Source: Malachius bipustulatus
Taxonomy: Eukaryota > Arthropoda > Insecta > Coleoptera > Melyridae
NCBI GenBank assembly: GCA_910589415.1
Contig: OU342630.1
Span: forward strand, 83,634,186 to 83,698,185
Direction of reading: 5' to 3'
DNA: 64,000 nt
Part shown: one piece after another, positions 48,001 to 63,000 of the stretch
How positions within the stretch are numbered: the stretch's first letter is position 1
Layout: each line of letters begins with the position of its first letter
Notes under the pieces: generated by a model
Told to the model about the DNA's origin: nothing
Database searches by the model: none
Seen by the model: only the letters and a program-made list of their open reading frames with translations
Position numbers and translations under genes: made by a program

Positions 48001-51000
48001 TCCCGTTAGATTCGAGACGTGTTAGCCAACCAAAATCGATAGGACCTGATCAGAGCATCGCCACTATGCATTGATCAGGTCCGCGCCGTCAGCCAGTTCC
48101 GATAAGAGACGTTAACCCGCCCTATCCGAGACGTACCAACCAGCAAAATTCGATGAGACTTGGTCAGACGCGAGGCATTGGTCAGACCTGCACCGCCTGA
48201 CAGATCCGATTGGGGGGTGAACAACCGTTGACCAGCGAACTCTGAAATTTGATAACAACCAGATTTGACTTGGTCAGAGCTGAGCAGCGATACAGTGGTC
48301 GACTCGACGCCGTAGGCCGGATCCGATAGGATCTGACCAGCCGTTAACCCGTCATCGCCCACCGGTTTTGTCAATGTGGCAACGTTGTTCAAGTTGCTGA
48401 GGTATTAATCGAACGTTTCCCTGTTAGCATCTTGATAATATGGGTATAAACCTGCACACTTATCGAGTGACGTGTTGCCGTTTTTGGCCAACTACCACCT
48501 AATCACACAGTCTTAATAATTGTTATCTTACAGAATTTTATAACTGTCATTTTATCTATACTTATGTTTCAGCTACCAGTCCATACCATACATCGAGTTT
48601 TAGCTACCACGTTTCCGCTACCTACCCTCGTCCTACGTACATGACCAAGCCATAGAGCATACGGTTACTCCGTCAGATCCGAGATGTGATAGTCAACCAA
48701 AATCGATAAGTATGTGGGGCAGAACAAAGCCCGGATACCCTGATCAGGTCCGCACCGTCAGCCAGATCCGATAAGAGACGATCAGACGTTGATCAGTCCG
48801 ATGCGCGACGCTACAGTCAGACTCGATGAGAGCCCAGCTGCGAGGCAATGGTCAGATGCGATGGGAGATGAACAAGCGTTGACCCGCGATATCCGAGACT
48901 TGATAACAAGCAGATTTGACTTGGTCCGAGCTGAGCAGCTATGCAATAGGATGCAGGTGTGCGGCTGCCGACAAGTCGACGTGCCTCTGCTTAATTAACC
49001 CTATTGTATTCCAGACAAAGGACCGCCGAACAAAGGAACGGATGCAGGTGTGGAGCTCTATTGTATTCCAGACAAAGTACCTGGTGAACGATATACAGGT
49101 GTCCGCCGCTATCGTCTGGGCCTTCAGTCGGGGGATCGTTAATTATTATGGCGGGTGTAAGAGACCTGTCATGTTTGGAATTGCCTCGCTGGATGTCCCT
49201 CTTGTCAGTCTTACACTACAAGACGGTTATCTTGGATGCGTATACCTTTAGGTACATGTGTAGAGTCTTTTAAACAACGTGTTTTATCACACTTGCTGCC
49301 ATGTTCTGAAAGGAAGTATGTATCTATTTTCTGTCTCACATTTTACATTATTTCTTAATTTTTATAAGATGGTCTTTAAAGCTAAGAATCGTACAGCGAT
49401 GTTTTCATTCTTCGACTAGCCGTAGGTGCGTTTCTCATGATAAGCGGGGTTTTTCAGACGTATCGAGGGTTGTCGACGGCGTGATGAATCATTAAGACCG
49501 GTTTTCGCCGTTGATGGTCGGTTTCATACGCGTCGAAGACATCGAGTTTCAACTACCTACTCTCGGAATACTTCGAGTTTCTGCTATACTAACGGCTGTT
49601 ACCAGTAATCGCTCAGTTCGACATACCTAGCGATGTGCATCATTCCTTACCCCTGGTTTTTCACTACCAATACCTAATTTGGACCGGTGTAGACTATTGC
49701 CCAGGTGGTACCACTCTGTCCACAATGATGTTGACCAAGATAATAACATTGCTACTATGCAGGCTATAGAAATATTAAATTGAGAAACTGTTAATATTAA
49801 TTTCTTTACTTCCTCGTCCTGTCTCTTTCCTATATTTCGCCTCGCCTGGTTCAGATATGGAACGTTCTGAAGGTATGCCATGGCAACCACCAGTGGACGT
49901 ACCAATCACTAATTATCCTTATTGTTGATGGTAACTATCCCCTTTCTCTTGGCACAATTCTCGGTATAATGTCAGCGTATACTGCATGTTTCGCCATGAG
50001 TCCCTATCAGGGGTGAAGCTAGTTATTATAATTTTGAAGGTATCCATAAATCTAGGCCCCAGTCCCTGCTTCACCTATCTCTATGGCTGTTATTGCTGCC
50101 TCTTCAGCCATTGTTCATAAACAGGCATCTGTATTGATACGTCTGTCGTCCTTTTCCAAACTATTGATCACATCTTGGATGTAGTTTTCTAGAGATTTCA
50201 GTCTTTTAAGAGTTGCAACCCCCCAGGTATATATTATATCCGTACTTTGCTTGAAACCTGGGTATCAGCTGTATATTGGTGTCTTGTCTGTGATTTATGA
50301 CGTATTGTTCTAGATTATAACTGCGGCGGTTCTCTATGGTGGCGATTTCGCACTCGGTGATTGGCTTTGGTAGCATCTGCATCAATGCGTAGAAACCCTC
50401 GGTGTCCATCACTACGCAGGCATTTGGAGACTTCGCACTGTGTAATTTAATCACCGTCCATAAATTCGTGCATGGATTAAGACCCAAAGTTATCAACTTG
50501 CACGCGCTATCATTTACGGGGATTGTGCTTGCATATAGGAGACACTTAGCGTCGATTTCCTGCATACTTCTTTCTCGCTGCGACTCCGGCATGGCCTCGG
50601 ATAGCAGATTTGTACGATACAATGACATGATGATTCAGCGTCTTGTAAGGGTACACCAACTTGTATAACAACACTGTCTTCAGCCGGAAGGAACTAAATT
50701 CGCACACTCAGTCAGAAGACTATATGGTAATACCGCTGCATAGCGGTGTACTTAGGCGTTACCCCCTTCCCTACCTGTTACATATCCCTTACATCATACA
50801 CCCGATTCCCTCCCCATCCCCTCTATTATGTTTATGCTAATGGGCTCATCAAGTAGTGGATATCGGTCACCACTCTGCATATGATTCAATTTAGACGTGT
50901 CGAAACTTGTCGTCTCCGTGGTGAGTCATATAAAAACCGGTTTTCGGTGCAGGTAGTAGTTGGGTAGGTGTGTGGATAGGTATGCAGGTAGATCTTCGTA

Positions 51001-54000
51001 GTGAATACCGGTTTTCGATGCTGGTGGGTGCGACGGATCTATGGATTAACATAATAACGGTTTTCGACGTTGGTGGTCGTCCGTCCGTTGTTTGTCGATT
51101 ACGAAGGAATAACTTGACTCCTCTATTGTATTCCCGTAACAAAACAGTGTACGTGGTGTCGCCGATTAGCGGTTATGTATAATTTTTAAAAAGAAGTGCT
51201 ATTTATTTATGAATTTCTGTCTTAATTCATGGTAATATGTATAGGTATATATTATAGGTATATAAATATATATATAGGTATGGGTATAGGTATATTATCT
51301 ACGGAGCGTCTATGACCTATGAACTAGGGCCCCCCTATCACATACCTTTTATGTAACCATGAAATAATACTAATATATGGTTTTTAATATTCCTATAGTC
51401 TCGCTGCTGTGATAATATGTTGTTTAAGGAGCTGATATATAAGCATACTGTACAGCATGTCTCTTCTGAACACAAAGTGCAAGTCCTTTGGCGGTTTTAG
51501 CTCTGGATCCCTCTGAAGGATACTTGGTTATTTATTGCGATCAGACTCGTTCCAAGTCTTCTGGGGTGTATTCCATGAGCTCCCCGTCTGCTTGGGTATT
51601 TTAGCGACATTTTATATCATGCAGTTTTAACCCAACTCTACGGAGCTGTCGAGATCCGTCTCTGAGGTCTTGGGTGTCTGGAAACGCTGATAGAGTCACA
51701 CCCTGTGCTAGCTACTCTCGTGGGTGTAATCAGTACTTAAGACTGCATTGATATCCCTGTAGAATACTTAATACAGGGTGATTCATGATATCTGCGCCCT
51801 TTTGAGTATGCATTATATAGGTTATGGGAATTGAATACCTACTTACAGCTGTACGCTATTAATACTATCATACTTGTATTTACCTACTTATAATCATGAT
51901 TATAGGTATAGGTACCTACTTATAATTATTTAGGTACTTAATTTAAAAGTTATTGCGCTGATGTACTGAATAATACTATTAATAATGATAATATTAATAA
52001 CAATAATGATGTGATACTGACAATGCTGAGAATTAATCGACTAATAATAATAATAATGAAAGATGGCGTACTATTGCTCCCGACGGATATACAGGCTGGC
52101 CGCCACTACCGTCTGGGCTGCAGTCAGGGTCGTTAATATACAGGATGATTCATAATATCTGGACCCTTTTGAGTATGCATTATATAGGTTATGGGGATTG
52201 TATACCTACTTACAGCTGTACGCTATTAATACGGTACCTACTTACCTGTTTATAATCATGATATAGGTATAGGTACCTACTTATAATTATTTAGGTACTT
52301 AATTTATAAGTTATTGCGCTGATGTACCGAACAATACTCTTAATAATAATAATAATAATAATGAAGATGTCGTACTATTGCTCCCGAACAATATACAGGC
52401 TGGCCGCCACTGCCATCTGGGTCTTCAGTCAGGGTCGTTAATTATAGCTGGTGTAATAGACCTGTCGTGTTCGGACTTGCTTAGCTAGATGTACCGCTGT
52501 TAGTCTTAACACTGCAAGACGGTTATCTTGGATGCGTATACCTTTAGGTACATGTGTAGGGTCTTTATACACCGTGTTTTATCACACTTGCTGCCATGTT
52601 CTGTAGGGGAGTATGTATCTATTTTCTGTTTCACATTTTATATTATAATTTATTGATTTTTATATGACGGTTTAGAATCGTACAACCATGTTTTCATTCT
52701 TCGACTTGCCGTAGGTGCGTCTCCCATTGGTAGGCGGGTTTTTTTTTTCATACATTAAGACCGGTTTTCACCGTTGATGGCCGGCTTTCAGACGCGTCGA
52801 TACTTGTCGTGGAATGCGGCCCCCGCTGCCCCTCCCCTCCCCTCCCCTACCTCATACACCCGATATTCTACGCCCACCCCTCGATTATCTTTATTCTGAT
52901 TGGTCCATCAAGTAGTGTAGTTACCCCCTCCCCTACATCATACACCCGACATTCTACCCCCACCCCTCGATTATCTTTATTCTGATTGGTCCATCAAGTA
53001 GTGTAGTTACCCCCTCCCCTACATCATACACCCTATATTCTACCCCCACCCCTCGATTATCTTTATTCTAATTGGTTCTTCATGTAGTGGACCTCGGCCC
53101 CAACTCTTCATATAATTCAATTTCAGACGTGCCGATGGTTGTTGTTTCCGTGGTGAGTCATATAAAACCGGTTTTCGGTGCAGGTAGACTGTATACCTAG
53201 TTGGGTAGGTGGGTTGGTAGGTATGCAGGTAGGTCTTCGTAGTGAATACCGGTTTTCGATGCTGGTGGGTGCGACGGACCTATGGATTAACATAATAACG
53301 GTTTTCAATGTTGGTGGTCCCTTTCAGACGTGTCGATGCTTGTCGAATCGGATGTATTAACTTGACTCCTCTTTTGTGTTCCCATAACAATGACCGGCAG
53401 CTCTATTGTATTCCATACAAAGGAACGCCGACAAAGGGCCACCGAACAAAGGATTGACAGGTGGGCGTGATTAATGACCCCCGATAACAAAAGAACTCAT
53501 TAGTCTAGACATAGGAACGCCGACAAAGGGCCGCCGAACAAAGGAGTGACAGGTGGGCGTGATTAATGATCCCCGATAACAAAAGAACTCATTAGTGTTG
53601 CTTTCCGTGTATGATTAATGACCCTAATTTACATAAATAAGCTATTAAATTGACAGATTTATTGCTATCGAGAGGCCGGGTCAGACCCTGCCGGCTCTGC
53701 ATGTGGTCCGGTTAGGTCCCGTCGGCTCTGCATGACGCCAGGTCAGTTCACCTAAAATTTCCCTAGACTGCCATTTTTCCCTAGATCTAGGGAAATCCGA
53801 CGGACCCAAGTGTCGCCCTATCTACTCTCTCCTATTAAGGGAGTTCGATATTTAGTCGTTAGAAAAGATCGAATTGTTGCCTATTTGATTTTTTTTTAAC
53901 AAAATTATAAATAATAATGCGGACTGCTCGGCGATTCTTAATCAAGTAAGTTTTCATGTGCCTTGATCTGATAGCAGAGATATGCCAACTTTCGTATGTC

Positions 54001-57000
54001 CCCGTGCAAATACGAACTTCATGAAGAAATCTCCTATTTATATGTCAGATATATTTAACAGAATATCACCAGTCTGCATGTGATATTTCTCATACGTCAA
54101 TTAAGGAACTGAAGCAAATTGTGCACCTGCATTTTTAATTTAGTTTCCTTTCCTTTATTATATCCTGTGTAAAAAATCACATATTGTGTATTATTATGTT
54201 TAGTTTGCCCTATTTATTGTTAGCATTATTTTTTATTATTTCCAATGCTTTCATGTGAATAGCGCTTATCCATTAATTGGGGCTCTTTCCCTGTTGGGCA
54301 ATAAATAAATAAAATAGATTTAATGTAAATTTTGGTTCGCCAACTTTCAATATTACTGGAATATTACAACTCGATAAGAAATTTTACACAGCTCACTTAA
54401 AACATATTTAAACTTATAAAAAAATAAACAAGAAAAAATCAAAGACAAGAAATATACACACATTATTTCACTATACATAATTTACCATAATATGCCTTAT
54501 GGTAAACTTATGCCAATGAAAATGATGCTAGGTACTTAAGATTTTTAATAAACATCACCTAAATCAAGACAATATTATCAATAATATCTAAATTGTTACA
54601 CCTAAAAATTGAAAATACCTAGTTACCATTTTCGTCTATACCTATAAGTAGCTTTTATTATCTGGAATAAATTTATATTAGCACCGATATTTTCATAAAG
54701 ATTCAAATTCGAAAATTCTTAAGAGATAATACTTATTCCCCTTCAGGAGAGGTTGTATTGAAGCTCATGATGTACTTTTCCATGAAAATGTAATATTTCC
54801 ATCAAAATGTTACATTTCAAGAAACAAAGACCTCTTTTTAAATTTTCAAAAAAAGTTGACGTTACATTGAATTTATGAGTAGCTTTTTGTGTTCAATATA
54901 AAAAGTCCGCCACTAATTATTCCATCGATGCGTATCAAATTTATATTTACATTTTATAATTACCCGTTGTGAGTATGTGGATACTTGATAACCTTCGAAA
55001 TTTTAAACAATATGAGATGCAAATAATATTGTGGACAAAACTTTTTTCATATGAAAGATACAAGGTGGGAAAATTTTTCTTACATTCGGTATATTTAGCT
55101 ATGATGTGTTTTTAGTTATAAGTTTGGGGTGATTTGCATTGCAAAGTTCAACATAATATGCCCATTAACATTTATGGACTTTTGACCCCTAATCATTGCA
55201 TTTCCAACGACGCTGAACTCCTCAAGGACAAACACATATTTCATGACTGAAATACATATAATCTTGTATAATACAAAGGGAAATTACTAGATTAGATCAG
55301 TTTCGTGTAGGCGAAAAAGAATACTGAATATCTACTTTAAGTTAAGGTACCAGTGATTTTGACAGCTTAACACTCAGCTATTCATTATAAAATGATCTAA
55401 AACGTTAAACTTATGTGATATTGTGTCAGTATATATTTTCGTGAGGAAAGAATAAATATTCTCTTTGCTTTAAGAAGAAAGGAGCTTTATAAATTCTTGA
55501 AAATGTCGAAATATGAAGTTTGCGTGCGAACATGAAACGCAATCATATCAAGATCCATGTGTCATTAGAGTTGCAATTATTTATAGTTAACTCAAAAAGT
55601 TTATTCAAGAATGACTGCTTCATTCTTATCAGTAATGTAATTAAGTCAGTGATTTCTATTTTCTAAGGTGCACTATTTAAGTCTGAAAAATGTTATTTTA
55701 CAGAGCGTTTTACAACAAACGGCGTTCAAAAAAGATGGTGACATCCTTACCAGTTTGCAGGAAAAACATGCAATGGCCAATGCTTTGCCAAACCGAAACA
55801 CAGGACTGTTACTCAAGAAACAAGGAGTTTCTGCTGAATCAAGCGAATCCGCCGGGCAAGCGAGTGATATTACAATTACCAAACATGAAAAAGATTTCAG
55901 GTAAGACCCTATTTTGTAATTTAAAAATTCATCTTATGACCTGAAATTAGGAATATTTTAATGTTTTTCAACTGCTCTGGTTCCTTCTCGCAAACTTAAT
56001 TTGACCACACAGAGTAGCAAATACAGCAATAATATTATGTTAACCCAACCCAACATGTCCAAAAATGTGAATTTTCAGCTGAAAGGCTCCATGACTTAGA
56101 GAAGTTATGTCACAAACGTCATTCTCGAGATGCCGAGGTAAATCGGGTGTTAATTAACTCTGACGATTTAGCGAGTATATCTGATACAAACAATATACAA
56201 ACCAGTATACTCGTAGTTGCTGCTAAGTAACTTAACAAGACTTTATTTCCAATAATAGTTGGTACCGTTACATGAAAAACAGTCACATCTGCAATTCCCG
56301 AATTGCAGCTTGAACTCTCCCACTGATTGATAATAATCAATCTACGATCATTCCCTCACACCATCAAGAAGCCAAGTTTTTGGCTTCTTGAATCTTGATT
56401 CTTGTTGTTCAATCTCGAAATATTAGGCGTACAGCGTTAACCAGATAGAGTATGCCTTTCAAAGGAAAGAAAGAGTCTCTGTGCAATTTATAAGAAGACA
56501 AGTATTGAACAACTTGTGCAGGTAAATTGGACAATTGCCAATAATTATTGTCTAAGAACCAATGTTTTAAGCTGCTGTTAGTTATACTCCCAAGAAGAAA
56601 TGGCTCACTTAAAACCTTTTAGTCACTTCACCCATGTTATCTTCATCACACATCGGGTGAGGTCTTTGGTTCTTGCCCGAAAAGACTTGAATATTGTCAT
56701 CTTCTCGATGTTCTCTTGTTCAAAAATACTTTATTTTCCCAAATAACACAAAGGTGCAAGTGAGGTGGCAAAAAACGATTACGATAGCAGTGCCAACAAT
56801 AATAGGTTTACCGTGGTCACTTGTTATTTCTTTCTGGGCAATGTCGACTACCCTGTACCGTCGAGGAGATGGCGGAGGTCGTCAAAGTCAAATGCAGCAG
56901 AATTATTCAATAAAGGAATTTCATGGCCTGTTCTTGTAATCAAACGGCATCGCACTGTACTTATGAAGTGTCTACCTAAACAAAAATCAAAAACAAAATA

Positions 57001-60000
57001 AGATATGACAAACATTTTCCATTCACACCGATCTACTTCTTCTAATTGACAGTGTTAGTTCCTGTCTTACCCACCTTATACCATTGGCAGTAAAACTGGT
57101 TACTTTTTGAAATTATATAATTCACTGTTTTCTTCAATTTTCTTTAATAAAAACATTTAACAGCAAATGCAGTGGTAGATTTTTTATTGAACACTTTTGT
57201 AAAAGTAAATGTTTTTCTAGGTCCAAGCAATTGATAAAAGATGCAATTATGGATAATGATTTCCTGAAACACTTAGATACATCTCAAGTACGAGAAATAG
57301 TAGATTCCGTGTATTCTAAAGAGTATCACGCAGGGTCTTACGTGATAAGAGAAGGAGAAGCTGGTGCCCATTTGTTTGTTTCTGCCGAAGGAGATTTTGA
57401 AGTTATAAAAGAAGGTAAAGTCCTCGGACATATGGGTCCCGGGAAAGCATTTGGAGAACTGGCCATTTTGTACAATTGCACCAGAACTGCAAGTATCAGA
57501 GGTAAGTGGGTTAATTTTCTTGAAAATATTTTTCTAAGTTTCTTTTGGATATTTTAGTGGTTGTCGATTCAAAAGTATGGGTATTAGATAGAAAAGTCTT
57601 TCAGCAAATCATGGTACGAACTGGTCTCCAAAGACTTCAGGATAATATTAGCTTCCTGCGATCGGTACCTCTACTGCAAAACTTGAATAATGATGTCCTT
57701 TCCAAAATAGCTGATGCACTAGAAGTGGTACGTTTTTCAAAAATCCTCTTTTATTCCATAATAACAATAATCAAAGAAAGTGTTATAAAATTGTGACTAA
57801 TGCGGTGTAGGGATGTCAAGCGGAAGTGGGAATGTGAAGGGAATGAACGTGAAGTGGGAGGAGGAGTGATGGATGTAATAGTTGGAGGGGTAGTAGGTTC
57901 GTTGAAAAAATAAACGTGGTTGAAATCACGAGAGCCCGCTAGTTATAAATACAACACATAATATAATCAAAAAAATATATCCTATACTTACTTTAATCTT
58001 GCCTTTTAGGAATTTTATCCTGCTGGAGTGTATATAATCCGACAAGGAGCAAGTGGAGATACATTCTTTATCATCAGCAGTGGAAGTGTGAAAGTGACTC
58101 AGAGATATCCTGGTGAGTTCATCATATCATTTAATTATTTTATAATGATGACACCCTATAATAAAAACCGATTAATACTAGATAAACGATACATTTTTTA
58201 AATTTATATAATTTTTTTTGTTTATAGACCAACTAGAAGAAGACGAAATTAGAATACTTCAAAGAGGAGATTATTTTGGAGAGCAAGCTCTTTTAAAAGA
58301 GGACTGTAGGACCGCATCTGTTATAGCATTGCATCCTGGTGTTGAATGTCTCACGCTCGATAGAGAATCGTTTAAGCAACTAATCGGAGATCTAAGCGAG
58401 ATCAAGGAGAAAGACTATGGAGATCAGCAACGATTCAATAGACCTGTTTCTACAGAGCCGCAAGGTAATATGCATTATATTTTAGCTTTACAATACCATG
58501 TGAAAATGCAAAAAATAATCAATTTGAAATATTTTTGCTCAATAACGAAAACTCAGTTTTATGAAATCTTGAATTGGCTGTAGGGAGTACTTTTGTTTAT
58601 AGTTTCAGAGTTTGATTACAATTCATAGCATATCCGTCAGGCCTGCTCACGCTATGCTTAATTTATCTTAGAGATCACCTTTTCTCAGAAGCGATCTAAT
58701 TAAGTTGACACCAGGCTGATTGTCTCCTGGTAATTACTGCTGAGACTCCTGTATATGATAAGGTAGCAAGTGCTGGTCGTATGATACGCGCCAGACCATC
58801 ATTTTTCCAAAGCCCAAGTACTCGTCAGCATTCTCATACTCAAGTTTGGATTGTATTCGATGCAATTCAGTACTTCCTCAGAATATAGCGTTCGTCATGA
58901 ACAAATAATATTTCCTAAGTAATGTGTTGTATTTATGGGGATGTATCTTCACTACGACCTAAAAGATCTTTCGTCTCTTCTCTTTCACTGTTCGATTATA
59001 GCACCCCAACGAATTCTAGTTTGCGGATTAGATCTAGGACTTTCCATGGTTATAAAGATGATATTTTTTTCCGCTGGTTGGTATAGACTTATAATTCCCA
59101 GTATTGACAGAGTAATCTTCTTTATGTACTGCATGGCCCTCGACCAGAAGATGTTTTAGGGTTATTTTCCCCTCCATGCAGAATATAAAGATTTGGTCCT
59201 TTTGTACACCAAATTTGCTAACGTGTGCTGCGAGTGACCCGTCAGAAAACCTTTTAGCATTCTCAAACCGTTTTTGTTGAGTTTGATAAAGACTTAAAAT
59301 ATTTTTTGGTTGGATTTCCCAAGTATTAATTTGGCCTACCTCAATCCTTGGAGATCTTTCCAGAGATTTTTTACTTTAGGTTTCCACTTTTCATTATTTT
59401 GTCTTTGAAAATATTTTCTCTCAGTCCGCAAAATTGTTCTGGTCCATTAAGTGGGCGTTGTTGCTTCTAGCTCTACTACATTATTTTTCGTGGATTTCAA
59501 TACCTGTGTGTCCTGGGTCCCAAAGGAGAGCTACTTTGTTTGCTTTGTCTGATTCTTTTAGCTTCATTAGGAATTAGTTAAGGTAGCGATTTCTTGCTTT
59601 TTAGAGTTTCTGTTTACATCAAATTTATTGAAAGCATCTTTATATAGCGGTGATTTCCGTCTGAAATTTGCTGGTATACTGTCTCGTTGACTCAAAATAT
59701 TTTGTTCCGGGTCAAAAGACTCTGGCCCTCTTGCCTTCGATAGTTTTTGATCCGTCTGTGTACCATTTTATGGTATGTTTTTTTTTTTAAGATTGTACTT
59801 GTTGGACTCCTTTACATGTTCCTTTTTGTTACTGAACTGTATTACGAATTTCTTCTCAACGCTGTATCTCCTAGTAATTGAATCCCTAGGGACATTAGTA
59901 ATATGTTTCTCATTGGGTAGGTAGAGTCATTCTCTTCTCCCAATGGAAAATCCTGTTTCTTCTCTAGTCATTTTATGATAAGCCCTTCAGTATTCTTCAT

Positions 60001-63000
60001 TGACCAAGCCACAGTTCCGTAAGTGATTGTAGGTCTCTATCATGGTATTTATCCATCGCAGGATGCTCGGGTTAAAGTCCCTGGTCTTTCCTGTAATGTT
60101 TCTTCACGCCATAAGGGCTCAAGTGACTGCTTTTCTTCCATATGCTTCTTCCACAGGAGCTTGCTGTCTAATATAACTCACAGGTCTTTTACCTCTGACT
60201 TCCATTCGATGTTTACCGCATCTAGGCTGATTGTTTTCAGTCTATGATTTTTTTCCTGGTAAGTGCTATGACAGTTCTTTTTTTTTTATTGAATTATGTC
60301 CAGTCCCACTGACGTGCAGCATTTTTTTATGATATGTTTAGACTTATTTTTATTATGTTAGAGACAGTATTGCTTTCAAACTTTCCTCTGGCTAATTTAG
60401 AATACCTACTAATTTTTAAGGTAATTTTTCTAAGCAAAAATATTTCAAAACGATTCTAACTAGCTGGCTATAGATCGCAGTAGCTTATAGAATACATCAA
60501 GCTTATGTTGGTTAATTATGTGTTGTAGAGTATGGCTACATAAACCTAGACGATCTAGAAGTGATAGCAACACTTGGCATAGGTGGTTTTGGCAGAGTAG
60601 AGCTTGTTCAATATATGCATGACCCGTCTCTCTCGTTTGCTTTGAAGTGTTTGAAGAAGCAGCATATTGTAGAAACTCAACAACAGAGACATGTCTTCAG
60701 TGAGAGGAATATCATGCTTAGCTGCCGTAGCCAGTTTATATGCAGGTAGGCTTGAAGTTTAAAACTTGAACCAATAGTAGTTGTAATGTGACCATAATAT
60801 GCATTTTGGGCAATAATGATGGTAGAGCTGTGGTTGAACAAGCTAAAGTTAATCTGCTTGGTACCTGTCTACTTAAAACTAGTAACTGCATGCTATTTCG
60901 AAACGTTCTTTTATGTTTGTAGTGTTTTTAGGCTATATAATTTGAATATTGAGTATTTCCTTCTCTCTGAGTCTTGTAACTATCTCTAATATGCTTGAAA
61001 CAAAGCCTCTTTTTTCTTACATTTCCTTAACTTGTATCATTATACCTATTATATCATCAGCCTGTGCACTTTGGTTACTAATTTCCAAGCGCATTTTTTA
61101 CGTAGATCCTAAGCTGCATCTGACCAAACCATACCTACTAATTGCCATCGAAATCATCACCATTTTAGATATTTTGTGTTGTAAACACTTTACATTCACT
61201 ATTTACCAGTTTATACTTCCCTAGTCAGTTATTCACTGACCAAGCGAGATCTCAGTCCGCTGTCCTTCTTATTATACTATTTCACGGTCTCGACTTTCCA
61301 TAACATCCTTGAATCTTTAGAATGTTCTTCTTGAATTCACAGTAGTTGAACGGAAGGCTTGTGCCACTGCTCCTCAAAAAGTGATATTGGATTTTTTTGA
61401 TATGACGATTTTTTGGTATGAAGCAAATAACACAAACTTTGACATAAATATCTCCTACTCTAAAATTTTCCCAAATCAAATTGTATATTTATTAGGAGTT
61501 TTCAAAAGAAGCTATAATAGGAGAGTCCGTGACATTCAAATCATATGGACAGCCGTAAATGCCATTTCACCGGTATTGGGCAAATTTAAGCCCCGGTTAA
61601 AACAAGAACACAAATGGTTGTGTAGGCGGGGTTAAAAAGGGATAACTTTGGGCCCCTGGAAAAATCAGTCAATCAATGTATCTTTAAATAGAACGTCACT
61701 TACCAAGTTTATTTAGAATCAGCGTCGAATCAGCGGAATCCGCCAACCATCTGAGTTTTAGCGCACTAAAATCATAAACTTCAGAATAAAGTTGGAAACG
61801 TTCTATTCAAAGATACATAGGTTGACTGGTTTTACCAGGGACCGGAAGTTACCCCTTTTTCCTGGCCACGCCCACGCCAGCCTGCCAACTATTGTATTCT
61901 TATTTTAAGCAGGGCTTAAATTTCCCAAATACCCTTTACGGCATTTACGGCTGTCGATAGGGTTTGAGTGTCATGGGCTCTTGGATTACTAATCCCATGT
62001 GAGGCTAATCAGATAATCTCATCCAAATTGAAAAACTACAATAAGTTCTCAGATTGATTTGCAAGCTTTTTCGAAAAATCTTCAACACAGCTTAATTAGT
62101 CCAGAAAGTTGCTAATAGAAATACTTACCACTAGCCAGGTTACTACACTCAGCGATCTTTAAAATATTATGAAAATGTAAAGTATAAGTAATTACTATAA
62201 TCTTGAGCTACTAAGTAATGTGGTAATATTTTCTTATATTCTAGACTCTACCGCACATATCGTGATACAAAATACGTCTACATGCTCCTAGAGCCTTGCC
62301 TTGGGGGTGAGGTATGGACGATTCTAAGAGACCGTGGCTGCTTTGATGACCACACAACACGCTTCATCACCGCTTGCGTTGTTGAAGCCTTCGAGTACCT
62401 TCACTCTCGCGGCGTGATCTACCGAGATCTCAAGCCCGAGAACCTGCTGCTTGATGGCAGAGGCTACGTAAAACTGGTTGACTTCGGATTCGCCAAGAAA
62501 CTGGGTTACAGCAGCAAGACCTGGACCTTCTGCGGGACTCCGGAATATGTTGCCCCGGAGACCATACTGAATAAGGGACATGATCGAGCAGTGGATTATT
62601 GGGCTTTGGGAATATTGATGCATGAATTGCTTAGTGGCAAGTAAGTAAAACAAGTACACTAATCACGAATTATTATTACAGCTCTGACAATTTCACCGCT
62701 TTATGAGACTCAAAACCCCTCCTCTATTTTCTGCATAAAAATCTATTGGTTCATTCTGTTCAAAAAGAATCAGGTGAATCCTATTTGATCAAATATTGAA
62801 AAATGTATAATTACCAAAACGCGACCTGACGTGCCGGAAGGTTTTGCTTCTGTCTCCACAAAATGTACCTATAATTCAGATTATAGCAATTCCGTAGAAA
62901 GCCCAAGCAGATACTTATTTTTCGAGTGAAACTTTCTGCTTGCCTCTTTTCCAAATTATGTTTTTGGTAACGTCTTGATTGCGTTTTAAGTTGATTTTGA

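Larger units (their letters stand above)
41336..53826. mobile_element. Giant palindromic element, 12.49 kb, with 6-bp target-site duplication
   Basis: The sequence from 41336 is repeated in reverse complement from 53826 inward, through almost the entire element. It begins AGTAGATAGGGCGACACTTG and ends with the complement. CTCTCC directly precedes it (41330-41335) and directly follows it (53827-53832), a 6-bp target-site duplication. Polinton/Maverick elements are known for 6-bp duplications and AG...CT ends, but none of their marker genes (protein-primed polymerase, integrase, packaging ATPase, protease, capsid) can be recognised. GC content is visibly higher than in the flanks. The interior is made of many short direct and inverted duplications. 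It sits in the kinase intron, presumably removed by splicing. Confidence 0.85.
36044..55703. other. 19.7-kb intron of the kinase gene
   Basis: Outside the foldback at 39790-40644 and the 12.5-kb palindrome at 41336-53826, it holds AT-rich sequence. Open frames at 38488-38706 and 38048-38255 lack recognisable domains. Around 54190-54320 the text ends in GGCAATAAATAAATAAA, which may be the 3' tail of a LINE. Confidence 0.6.

Noticed and set aside
41336..53826. Palindrome as a pure fold-back assembly error
   Set aside because: The 6-bp target duplication at the outer ends and the few differences between arms argue against it, though the centre still needs single-read confirmation.
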